Positions 1 through 9,816 of a stretch of 64,000 nt of DNA are shown here, piece after piece. A model generated the notes under the pieces. It made no database searches and had not been told where the DNA came from. It saw only the letters and a list, made by a program, of their open reading frames with translations. Within the stretch, counting starts at the first letter, position 1. Every line of letters begins with the position of its first letter. Source of the DNA: Piscicola geometra. Its lineage: Eukaryota; Annelida; Clitellata; Hirudinida; Piscicolidae. The translations under genes were made by a program, and so were the position numbers. Location: contig OX030955.1 of NCBI GenBank assembly GCA_943735955.1, positions 15,838,083 to 15,902,082 of the forward strand, in the 5' to 3' direction.

Positions 1-2302
1 TAGACTCTAGTGGTACGTAAAGATGAAGGAAAAAACTATAAAATCATTTGATGATCAACATTTGTGACAAGCTGACCTATGAATATAATCAATTCTATTC
101 AATTTAAATAAACTTCATGGCTACATCAATGAAGATCGTTGTTCAGCTGTTACCATTTAAAAAAATAATGTATTCTAATATTTAATTAATACTTTTTTTT
201 CAAGGTAAAACACACTTCTTAATAAATTTCACTTGGTTTTCTTGAAGTGTGGACTAGCAACATTTTATTTGAAAAATACAAGTACCGATACATCACTTGA
301 CTGCAGCGGTGTAATAAATAGATTAGAGTAATGACTTTTCAACTTTTTGTCAAATAAATATTTTTCTTTTTTATATATTGATAAACATTTTATTAAAATA
401 AATGACAATGAGTTTTATTTTATTAATTATTTTAAAAAAATCTTTCATACACAAAATCCTTTAAATAGGAGGCTATAACTTTTGTCAAATTATTAGTTTC
501 CAGTGCTACATATCTATGAACACTAGCTCAAAAGTAAAGAAAATGAGTTTAATTCTAATTACCTCTCAAAAAAGTGCCCTACCACACGAAATCTTACCAT
601 ACTATTTTAAAGATTTTCTGTGGTGGGGGATCTTTTTCACAAACTACTCAGAAAAAAACTACTTTTCATAACTCTTCATCGAAATATAAAAGATAAAATT
701 TATAACTCGAAATATGCCTATATAATAAATATGAACTTTTAGTTGGTGGGTGAACTTTTTCTTCAAAGAAATTAAATTAAGAATTTATTCATAACCTTTT
801 TACAATTATTCATTGAGTAATTACCCAGGAATATGAGTTCACAAAAAAATCAAAATCTTAATGTAGAATCTACATTAAAGATTTTAGATATCTGGAAATT
901 TATTTAATTTTTGTTTTAAAATATTTTAATTTTAAATTTGTTAGACAAAATGTTTTTTTAAAGATTCAACTTCTTTCAACCTCATTGAAAAAATGAGTTT
1001 TTAAAATAGCAAAAATTAAATCAGACTTCAAAGTTAGAAATTTAATGTTATTCAAAACTAAATTTTTATTTTTATTTTCATAACGATTCAACAAAACTCT
1101 TTATTAGATAGAAGAAATCAATTAAATCAATTATAATATGTTGAAAGTCTTTTGAATAAGCGTTAAAAAAAAATTCATTCATTTACATCAATTGAAAAAA
1201 ATTTTTTGTTGAAATTTATTAATTAAAAGGTTTCTATTCGAAACTCATATGCAGCTTCCCACAATCATTCATTTGATAAATATTCAGAAAGTGTCTATTC
1301 GCAATTCGTAGTGCACATTCCTTAACATACGCCCATTCGTCGTCAGTAATTATATTTCCGTGAAAGTTTCACGATAACTCAATTGCGATAATTTTTGTTT
1401 TGAATTCGAACTAATTAATTATATCCAAAGGGTGCCTAAATGACTTGAATAGTTTGAATGTTCTATATAAGTTTTTTAATGAAAGTCTAGAGATAATGCA
1501 GTTGAACGATGATGACTTTTCTATTTGACACTATCAATGATGGGCAAATCTGAAATACAATCTTGATGAAAAATCTTAATTCATCTCTTAGATGATTCAA
1601 ATCCTGAAACACAAATCTCAAACCGAATCTCAAATTTTCAAATCGAATCTCAGAATCTTCAAATCTTAACTTTTTTTTCAATAATAACTTCTTTACAATA
1701 AAAATAAATACAGTCAGAAATATTAACTTTCAAGAAAATCGAATCACAGATGTGTCAAAATCGTGATTCCATTCACAATAATTATTTGAGTTTTTCCATC
1801 ACTGGATACCACTGTGATAAAAAATAAGCAATTATTTTCCATAATTAATCTATCACCCAACCACCATAGAATAAATATTTTATCCACACCTTCAACCACT
1901 ATTAACCCTCTTTTCGGAATAAATTAATCTAAAAGTATGGATTGAATTGTTATCCATTACTACCATTCTTTAATAATCTTTTTTTTTGTTTCTACTAAAA
2001 ATCTTTAATTTCAATTTTTTACGACTTATTACACTCTTTTTTCTTTTTGGCTGTATCTATTGTGCGATAATTTTATTTTAAGGCACACTATTTGTCCATT
2101 AGCAGCTTTTAATCTATCTTTATCTAATTTTCATAACTATTTTCGAGGCTTTCTTATTTTTTCTTCATTAACCATTTTTTTCTCTCAACATAAAACTCAC
2201 TTTTTAATTTTCTTTTTCACTTTTTCCACTAGAGTAATTTTTTCCAGCTTCCGCATGATGGGAAAAACTTCTTAAGACTGTTTTATTTCCCTGTGACGAG
2301 TC
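1..2302. other. AT-rich stretch without recognisable gene
   Basis: No convincing reading frame, splice-bounded exon or known repeat was seen. Homopolymer A and T runs dominate. Confidence 0.6.
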
Positions 2303-2328
2303 AGTACTGATGATGATGATGATGAGGG

Positions 2329-2380
<52 letters not shown>

Positions 2381-2435
2381 AATGATGATGATGATGATGA
2401 TGTTCCTGATGATGATTATGATGATGATGATGAGA

Positions 2436-2466
<31 letters not shown>

Positions 2467-2525
2467 GAATGATGATGATTATGATGATGATGATGATGAG
2501 AATGATGATGATGAGGATGATGATT
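2303..2525. repeat. (GAT)n trinucleotide microsatellite
   Basis: About 220 bases of near-perfect GAT/ATG/TGA repeat, interrupted by single changes (GAG, ATT, TTC). Frames through it read poly-His, poly-Ile or poly-Met, which are artefacts of the repeat and not genes. Confidence 0.97.
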
Positions 2526-2839
2526 ATTTTCATTTGAAATAGCAAAAGGCAAAAAACTGAGGTGATTAAAGCATCAATACATTTGTCAAAATAATATTTT
2601 TCAAACCCTTTAAAATATATGGTTTCATACATTGAAATACAAAACTAACTAAGTAAAGAATTTAACTACTCCTCTCATCAAATTTCACCCACATCACAGA
2701 CCAGAATTCCCATCATTACCGATAAAGAATTCACCTCATTTTCACAGAACGGTCAACCTTTCTACTGCAACCCTTCTACTGCAATATAATCACCATATCA
2801 TCACTCTTATTACAACTCGTGTCTTATCCACTCATCCAC

Positions 2840-3060
2840 TGTTTCCACTGTGGTTACTCTTGTGACTCGTGCTGCAATTGAGAAAACAAACCAGTGCCTC
2901 AAAAGCCAACTCTTTCCAAACCCTCATGACACTGGTGCTAAGGTTGAGATTAAAGGTGCAGAAGAAAGTCTTGGCATCTTTGTTGTTATGGCTGGTTTCC
3001 CACCTTCTGTTGCCCATCACATCACTCACTGCAGTCATCTCCCAGCCGGATTATAAAAAG
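2840..3060. other. GC-elevated patch of unknown origin, open on both strands
   Basis: This 220-base patch is clearly less AT-rich than its flanks and is open in one plus frame (around TRAAIEKTNQCLK) and one minus frame. I recognise no domain. It may be an old exon or a repeat fragment. A faint resemblance on the minus strand to the 25.2-kb and 33.7-kb retroposon copies is too weak to call. Confidence 0.25.
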
Positions 3061-3326
3061 ACACAAAAACATAAATATACGGCTCCCATGTAAATGTAGG
3101 CAAAAAAATGGATTGAAAGGAAGACGGAAGAATATGCTATTTAAAAAAGACATTTTTGTGACGTCAAGTTGATAAAATAGTCTTAGTTTTAGTAGCTCTG
3201 AAAAAAAATATTTCAAGTGCTTTTTGATCACCTACTAAAACTAAGACTTCCATTACGGTAAAAAATGCTAGAGTCTTGTTTATTTTTATGATTAAAGCAA
3301 TCGTTTACATCGCCTAATGTTGTTCC

Positions 3327-3425
3327 TTCGTTTTCCAATAGGACCACTCCAATCTGCGTACTGGTGGAGTTCTTGTTGTATAGTTCTTCCAACTTACACA
3401 TCCCACTAGCAAAATGCCTCTTGCT
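3327..3425 (-). pseudogene. Stray decayed copy of the terminal RGS exon
   Basis: Read on the minus strand, this 99-base block aligns without a gap to the terminal exon of the RGS gene at 48897-48995. Roughly three quarters of bases match, including the shared stretches NKNS and STQIGV. The stop codon of the real exon is replaced by GAA, and the acceptor AG is degraded (AA-GC instead of AG-AGC). The preceding intron also shares the stretch TTATGACT, so this is a genomic copy and not a processed cDNA. About 295 bases upstream on the minus strand, near 3725, a short AACAGGGCC...AAAAAAG string resembles the end of the penultimate exon and is interrupted by a SINE; that part is weak. Confidence 0.75.
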
Positions 3426-3741
3426 TTTTTTATGGCGAGGATGGTAGTCATAAGGGTAAGAGATTGCTTTATTTAAATTTAAAAGATTAATCGCATAAAA
3501 ATATAGTGAACATTTAAACTTGCTTTTAATGCTAGTTTATTTGAAGGATGTGTGAACTTTAAAATAAGCTTCTCTATCTTAAAACCCATATAGTTTTATT
3601 TCTTATTTTATAAACTTAATTTAACAATAATTTTGAAAAATTATTATTATTAACTTACTTAATTCTTTTTTTCCCCACATAGCTTTTTTTTAATAACAAC
3701 TTTTCTTTCTTCGTGTTTTCTTTTTTAGGCCCTGTTGATTT

Positions 3742-4045
3742 GGCGAGCGGGTTGGCTTAGATGGTAAGTCGTTAGACCTGCAACTTAAAGGTCGCCAGTT
3801 TCGCCAGTTCAACCAACCGTGAGCTATCATAGTGTATATGATGCGGTGTTTGCGACGTATGCATTGAAGATGTGTACGTCGTGTGGAATGGCGTCTCTGA
3901 CGCATAAGAACCATGGTTCTCAGAACCATTGTAACATGGCCTGCGTCTGTCAGGCTGTGAACAGTAAGACCAAAAAAAATATGATGCGGTGTGAGTGGCG
4001 CTTCAGTTGCGTGCCCGGGCGCTATACAAAACTGACATTTAATTA
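3742..4045 (+). mobile_element. tRNA-derived SINE with LINE-like tail
   Basis: The head contains an A-box-like TGGCTTAGATGG (3753-3764) and a B-box-like GCCAGTTCAACC (3803-3814), spaced as in a tRNA gene. The body of about 200 bases is richer in GC than its surroundings. The 3' end GTGCCCGGGCGCTATACAAA followed by a TTAATTAATTAA tail resembles the GCGCTATA-type tail of the LINEs here, so LINE machinery probably moved it. A truncated relative of the 3' end lies at 45930-45980. No clear target-site duplication was found. Confidence 0.75.
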
Positions 4046-4402
4046 ATTAATTTTAATTCTTCATAGATTAAAAATGTTTTTCTATGAAAATGACTTTTTT
4101 TTTATAAGTTATTTATTTTTTATGTTTCAAATTTGTTTATTAAATTAATTTCTAACACAAGCCTGCTCAATCCCCTAATCGACTGACCTTGATCTAAATA
4201 CTCGCTTCATGGAGACGGAACACGCACTGAAAAAATATTTTTTTCTCTCAAAAAGACTCATCTATATTTATTGAAAAACGAGAAATTTGGAAATGTCATC
4301 AAGTATTTAAATAAGAATTTCAGTATTTTGGTTGCTTTTTTTTCCAAAAGAACTCATACAAAATTCTGTTGAGGCAGAGAATGATATTTATGGATGAATA
4401 TC

Positions 4403-4714
4403 ATGGGCGGCGAACCTGGGGTCCAGAGCCCCCAATTTTTGGTAGTGAAGGGTTCCATCTTAATGTGAACCCCTCTACTTTAAAAAACGAAATATTAAAT
4501 TTCTTGTTTTGATACGGCCATAATCGTCAACCATGGCATAAAACAGAATGTTTGTATAGTAAAACATTGTGAATATGTGTATTTTGAATGGTAGCTGTCT
4601 AAAACAAAACTATTTTTTGGTTACTTAAATACTCGTATCAAAATTGGGTTTTTTAAATATTTTTTTAAATTGGGGAAACCTAGACCCCAAGAACACCTCA
4701 GAATCGCCGCCCAT
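4403..4714. mobile_element. MITE-like element with 12-bp terminal inverted repeats
   Basis: The left end ATGGGCGGCGA and the right end TCGCCGCCCAT are inverted copies, about 310 bases apart. Subterminal GGGGTC/GACCCC blocks are also inverted. No transposase frame is present. A target-site duplication is not clear, so the superfamily is unassigned. Confidence 0.6.
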
Positions 4715-4864
4715 ACTGGGTAGGACTCCATACGATTAGCAGTAGATCGCCGTCTCTGATAATCACAGAAAAAAAGAGATTATTAGTGCAAAACTCATCA
4801 GATATGATTACTTTAAACTTAATTGGTCATTCATTAAACAATTTAAACGCAGTTTTATAATTAA

Positions 4865-5087
4865 CAAGTTGTTTGAGAAACCATAACACGGTAGACGATA
4901 CAATTGGAAAAGACAAAAAATTATTTACATGAAATAGACTTCTGAAATAAATATTCATAAATATTTGTATAAAAAGTTAAGTCATTGAATATATTTCCCG
5001 ATAGCTACTTGATTTTCCTTTTATTTTTCGATTTGGATTTTTTCATCATTGTATCGTCTACCGTGTTATGGTTTCTCAAACAACTTG
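4865..5087. mobile_element. 223-bp palindromic MITE with perfect 40-bp arms
   Basis: Bases 4865-4904 and 5048-5087 are exact reverse complements over 40 positions, with a loop of about 143 bases. Perfect arms in such AT-rich DNA suggest recent insertion or arm conversion. The ends read CAAGTTGTTTGAG and CTCAAACAACTTG. No confident target-site duplication is visible; the flanks are TTAA on the left and AACA on the right. Confidence 0.8.
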
Positions 5088-5090
5088 AAC

Positions 5091-5562
5091 AAATATTCAT
5101 GAAATAACCTAGTGAACCATAATCCAAGTGGACGTAAAGAATTTCCTATTTTTTTTATTTTTGTCTACTTATGCCCTCCCTATAAGAATTTAAATTTCTG
5201 TCAAATTTTAAAGAGATTTTATGAGATTTTTGCATTAGGATTTTCAACAAAATATAAAATAATTATGTAAGTCACTTAAATGATTAACGAAAATTTTATT
5301 TTTGCACAAAAATTATTTTTCAACGAAACTTTTATTCACGTTCATCGCATTTGGTCTAACTTAAACTTTTTTAATGGATTTTTTATTTATTCTATAATAT
5401 TACTCAATGATACTTCCGAATTTCTATTAGATCAATCGCATTGAATATTTTATTATATTTTTTTGATAATAATAGTATTTTTATTGAAATATTATTTTGC
5501 AGTGTAAGAAATTCTTTACGTCCACTTGGATTATGGTTCACTAGGTTATTTCATGAATATTT
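5091..5562. repeat. Inverted repeat with perfect 55-bp arms
   Basis: Bases 5091-5145 and 5508-5562 are exact reverse complements over 55 positions, separated by about 360 bases. The structure starts three bases after the 4865-5087 palindrome ends. The right arm continues into a dispersed repeat (5508-5830) that has a second copy at 31615-31930, so the left arm may be an inverted partial copy and not a transposon end. Confidence 0.8.
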
Positions 5563-5830
5563 AATATTGGAAGTTGGTATCGAAACCCCTCACCCCTACA
5601 CCCAAAACACTAAATCAAAGATTCAGGCTTAAGCCTCTGCGTTTTCAAGTAAAAAAATCATTAGATAATTTAATTTAATCAAATTTTACGATAATAAGGT
5701 TACTTAATATAATACTTAATGTAATATAATATTATAAATATTAGAAAAAATATTTGTGCTGCCCACACCACACTGGGCTTAAGCAGTGGCATGAATAAAG
5801 TTCTGAAATTGGTTGAAACGGATATAAAGA
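5508..5830 (+). repeat. Dispersed repeat, copy 1 (partner at 31615-31930)
   Basis: The block runs from the arm at 5508 through a CCCCTCACCCCTACACCC stretch to CACACTGGGCTTAAGCAGTG and GGTTGAAAC near 5820. The same landmarks appear reverse-complemented, in order, at 31615-31930. No protein frame or tRNA-like promoter was recognised. Confidence 0.7.
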
Positions 5831-5964
5831 TATATAAGATTTTACAAAGTTTTATGATGGAAATAGACGTTTATAATAAAAAATTCTAATGTCTTTGGAC
5901 ATGCACTTGACATGTATCTCTAGCTAGTGGCTTCTGAGCTCAGCCAAACCCTGGGACCGATTCA

Positions 5965-6384
5965 ATGATTTTCTTCTCTACCTTATCCAGAAGGCTGTTT
6001 TTTCTACAAAGACAACAAGTTTGGGGTTTTCCAACAACAATTCTCATTCACCACATTAATGATCCCACTGAGTTCTCAAGCCAGAACCTACATGTAAACA
6101 ATCGCCTAGCCTGTCTAGTCAGAGAAGTTATGAAACATCCTAATTTCAAGTTGTTCTGTGATATTTTCTTAATTGAATGGGCACTTGGTGTCAGCTTTGG
6201 AGTAAGTCTATAAGTTATTTTGCATTATGCAGCCACTTCTCAAGACGGTTTCAGATAGACAAAAGAGAGACTAGGACATTGATAAAGAGGCCTTACCTAT
6301 GGAGTACCAAATCAGTGAGCAGGCTTCTAAAATTGATGACATTCTTGTTCAAAACCTTGGAATGGAGAGACAATGAGTTTTAAA
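5965..6384 (+). other. Coding-like patch of unknown function
   Basis: Plus-strand frames here look protein-like for this AT-rich context: one includes NNRLACLVREVMKHP and ends near GGAGTAAGT, a good donor-like site. A second segment after an AG at about 6221 contains EYQISEQASKIDDILVQN before a stop at 6378-6380. They could be two exons or a decayed transposon gene. I do not recognise the family. The 3' portion from 6057 is repeated at 12928 by the tandem duplication. Confidence 0.35.
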
Positions 6385-7166
6385 TATCTAATTAAAAAAA
6401 AATTAATTTTAAAATTGAACAATAATCACTAGGGCACAGTTCATCAAAAAGATTAGTTTGTAAACCACTAATCCGTTAACCGATAATTATAATGAGTTAA
6501 TTTATCCCATTTTAACAGAGGTAATCGTTACCCTTTGAAACGGTATATTTAATTTGAGAATAAGACAATACTAAACTTTTGAAAAAAAAGTTTACTTTAA
6601 TACGTGCATGAGCACGTTTGCTCAAAAGTTTGTATTAAGAATGTCTTAAGACGTTAGAAAAAAAAATATAAGTATTTTAGAAAAATATAACGAATAAATT
6701 ACACAAGCCAAAAAGAGATTTTTTTGTGTTTTGAATTTCAAAACTGATTCTAGCTATATTTAAGTTCTCAAAATTTTACTTAAAAATGCTTTTTTGACTT
6801 TTTCGATTTTTGCTTCGTAACAAAGAAATTGAAAATCGATTATTGAAACGGTAAATTAGAACAAAAACTGTGAATCTAATGACTGAAGCTCGCACTCAAA
6901 CCATACAAACTTTTACATATCTGATGAATTGTTTAGCAGCAACCATCATGGCCGCCGCTTTTAACCTTTTATGATTTTGTTGAATAGTTTGTCTTCGGAT
7001 CCAATAATTTTTGTTTTTTTTTAACTTCAAACAATAATAAAAAATATAATTTATATTGTTTATTGCTTTTTTTGTGTCGCTTGCCGAGGTTGGCTGTCGG
7101 AATTGAAATCTCCAAGTTTTTCTTTTAATTTTGTTTTTACAACCTAATTATCTTACATGTACACTA

Positions 7167-8700
7167 TGAAGGTCGGACTTGGACGATTTTTCATTACCGG
7201 TCCCGTCCCGTTCCCGAAATTTGTTTTTCCGCCCCATCTCGTTCCTGATGGGACATCAGAATTTTGATTCCCGTCCCGTCCCGTTCCCGATGGGACATCA
7301 GAATTTTGATTCCCGTCCTGTCCCGTTCCCGCAACTCGATTCCCAGTCCCGACCTGTTCCAAAAACTTTTTTATTTATTATTTATTTTCACTGGTTCCAA
7401 ACTTGCTAGTTCTAACCTTTCTTAAAATTTATGATTTGAAACTCAGAGAATATTTCTTTTAATAAATTTAAAAAAACAAGATTTAAATTTCAAATATTTA
7501 TTGAAATGAAAGTATTGAAGTTAGTCATTGTTTTTGAGTAATTCAATCAAGGTTTTATTGCTTTTCACACGGGTTAAACCGTTAACAGTTTCAGCTTTCA
7601 AATGAGATGACTTTGGGTCTGAAGTTAAACGACCACATATTGAAAAATTCCGTTCACAGAGAATATAACTTGCAGATATACAAAATTTTGGCTATTTCTT
7701 GTAGTATTTGAAAATTGCTCAGTTTACTCAAATAAATAAAACATCTTTATAATCTTCACCTTTGTTGGGACGTAATTGTGAATATTTGTATAATTCATCC
7801 TCTTTTGACTTTTTTCTTCGTTCATTATTATTACTTCTTCAATAATGTTAGAAATATGTTTTTTGACAACATTCTTATTCTCCACAACTGCAAATATGGA
7901 ATCATTCGTTTAATTTGATAGTATAATAATTATATTATAATTTTTACTTTATAAAAACAAACATAATAGGTCTAAATAACCATCATTTGTTTTTTTCTCA
8001 ACGGCAATGCAGCTTGGTCTGGCTGTACAAAATAGAATTAAATTTTCTCTAATGAAAGTCTTGGTATTTATTTCTTTTCTATCCCAAACTTTTTTCCTAT
8101 TATTCTTTCATACTGGGAATGCAACAGACATGCTGTCATATGAATAAGATCAATGGCATTTTTTCTTTTGTCAAAATGATCAACTGAGCAATCATTTGGA
8201 AATTAATCATTCAAATTCGAAGTATTAATTTATAAAATTAAAATAATATAACTGACCATTTTGATTTCATATGAAAAAATTTCATCATCACCATTTGTTC
8301 TAATCTCCCTAATCTTTGGACTCATCATAACAACTTCAAATGTAGTGTTGGAGATTTCGACATTGGCAATGGTGGCTTGGTTATACATTTATATTTCATT
8401 TAATACTTATTTTAAGTACGGAGTATCGATGAAATAAAGATTTCCATACTTAGGAGTTTGCTGAAAAATAATTGTTAAAGAATCCAATCCCAGTAACTGT
8501 TATTCCCGTTTTTCCCGTTCCCGATTTAAAAGTTGATTCCCGTTCCCGTTTTTTCCCGTTCCCGATTTTAATGTTGATTTCCGTTCCCGTTCCCGCCCCG
8601 AAAACCTATTTCCGGTTCCCGACTTTTCCCGTCCCGAAATTAATTTTCATTCCCGTTCCCGCGGGTACCCGTTCAGATCGGGTACCCGGTCCGACCTCTA
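7167..8700 (-). mobile_element. hAT transposon relic with CCCGTTCCCG-rich ends, copy 1
   Basis: An exact 8-bp target-site duplication, GTACACTA, flanks the element at 7159-7166 and 8701-8708. The terminal inverted repeat is TGAAGGTCGGAC on the left and GTCCGACCTCTA on the right, the family consensus being TAGAGGTCGGAC. Eight-base duplications and a YARNG terminus are established hAT signatures. The minus strand carries transposase remnants: a dimerisation segment including [20 protein letters not shown] (about 7524-7675) and ACLLHSQYERI (about 8101-8150). Both ends are packed with tandem GC-rich CCCGTTCCCG/CCCGTCCCG units. The element sits just upstream of, and may have inserted into, the LINE. 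Confidence 0.92.
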
Positions 8701-8725
8701 GTACACTAGGGATTTTTTACTAAGT

Positions 8726-9688
8726 TTGTCCTCAACATTAGTGAAACCGACTTGGTCTACCAAACGTAGGATTTTCTACCATAATTTAACTAATGATAAT
8801 GTTAGAAAATCTCATAATGTTAATATTTTGCATAACAATATTGAAAATAAATCTCACAATAACTTTCGACTTAATCATAAATCTAAAAATATTAACAAAC
8901 CTAAAAATAACTATAATAGATTTAAATATGATACCAATATTATACCAAATAAAAATAATAATTTATCTCTAGGTTTAATTAATATTAGGTCTATTAATAA
9001 TAAATCCTCAATTATAATCAACTTGATCAACCATTCTAAATATGAAATTTTAGGCCTAACAGAAACTTGGCATGAGTCTTCTGACTCTCCAAGCCTTCTT
9101 TCAGCCATTCCTCCAGGTGATACTTTTTCAGATGCATGCAGACCTCCACTATTTCCACTCTCTCATAAGCATTCCTCTTATGGTGGTCTCTGCTTGGTAT
9201 ATAAAAATTCACTTTCTGCTTCCTTTGATACTTCTTTCAAAAGTAACTCCTTTGAAACCCTAATATGTAGCTTCAAATTTCTCAAATTCATTATTATTCT
9301 CATATATCGTCCTCCTAGTGGCTCAATCTCTAAATTTATTGATGAGTTCTCTAACCTAACTGAATATGTCTTTTCCCTATCGACTCCTTTTTTCATCCTA
9401 GGTGACTTTAATCTTCATTATAATAAACCCACTGATACCTATGTTTCCAAATTCATCCAGATACTCAATACTTTCAACTTAACACAACATCTATCCACTC
9501 AAACCCATTCATCTGGAAATACTATTGATTTTTTAATAACTTCTTCACTTTCTAAAATATCTGATATATCTACCACCAAATTTCATTCTTCTGATCACTA
9601 TATAATTAACTTCAAATATAATCTAAATAATAACCTTAATAATACTACTATCAAAATTTATAGCAGAAACTGGAAAAAATTTAATTAG
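8726..9688 (+). pseudogene. LINE endonuclease segment, copy 1
   Basis: This 320-codon frame is the N-terminal part of a LINE polyprotein. Visible endonuclease motifs are NIRSINNK, GLTETWHES, IYRPPSGS, GDFNLHYN and the late SSDHYIINF, in the canonical order of the exonuclease-endonuclease-phosphatase fold that nicks target DNA. The start is nominal, as upstream sequence offers no better Met. The frame closes at TAG (9686-9688) in the middle of the polyprotein, because the same frame continues beyond it with DTFTQLFKYF, so the stop is a lesion. The copy at 15597-16559 translates identically. Confidence 0.9.
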
Positions 9689-9816
9689 GACACATTTACT
9701 CAACTTTTTAAATATTTTAGTTTTAATGGTTTCACTGATATTGATGAGTTTCTCATATATTTTAATGATTCTATTTCTTCAATTCTTGATCTCATTTTAC
9801 CTTTAAACTTGCGCTC

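Noticed and set aside
2204..2632. Long Ile/His/Met open frames on both strands
   Set aside because: They are translations of the (GAT)n microsatellite and extend only as far as the repeat.
2840..3060. Third copy of the 0.6-kb retroposon on the minus strand
   Set aside because: Only a faint likeness of one short block; the GAT/ATC direction of the neighbouring repeat is wrong and no LINE tail is present.
7153..7362. Gly/Pro/Arg-rich frames at 7.2, 8.5, 14.0, 15.3, 27.2, 28.5, 53.4 and 54.9 kb
   Set aside because: They are readings through the GC-rich terminal arrays of the hAT elements.
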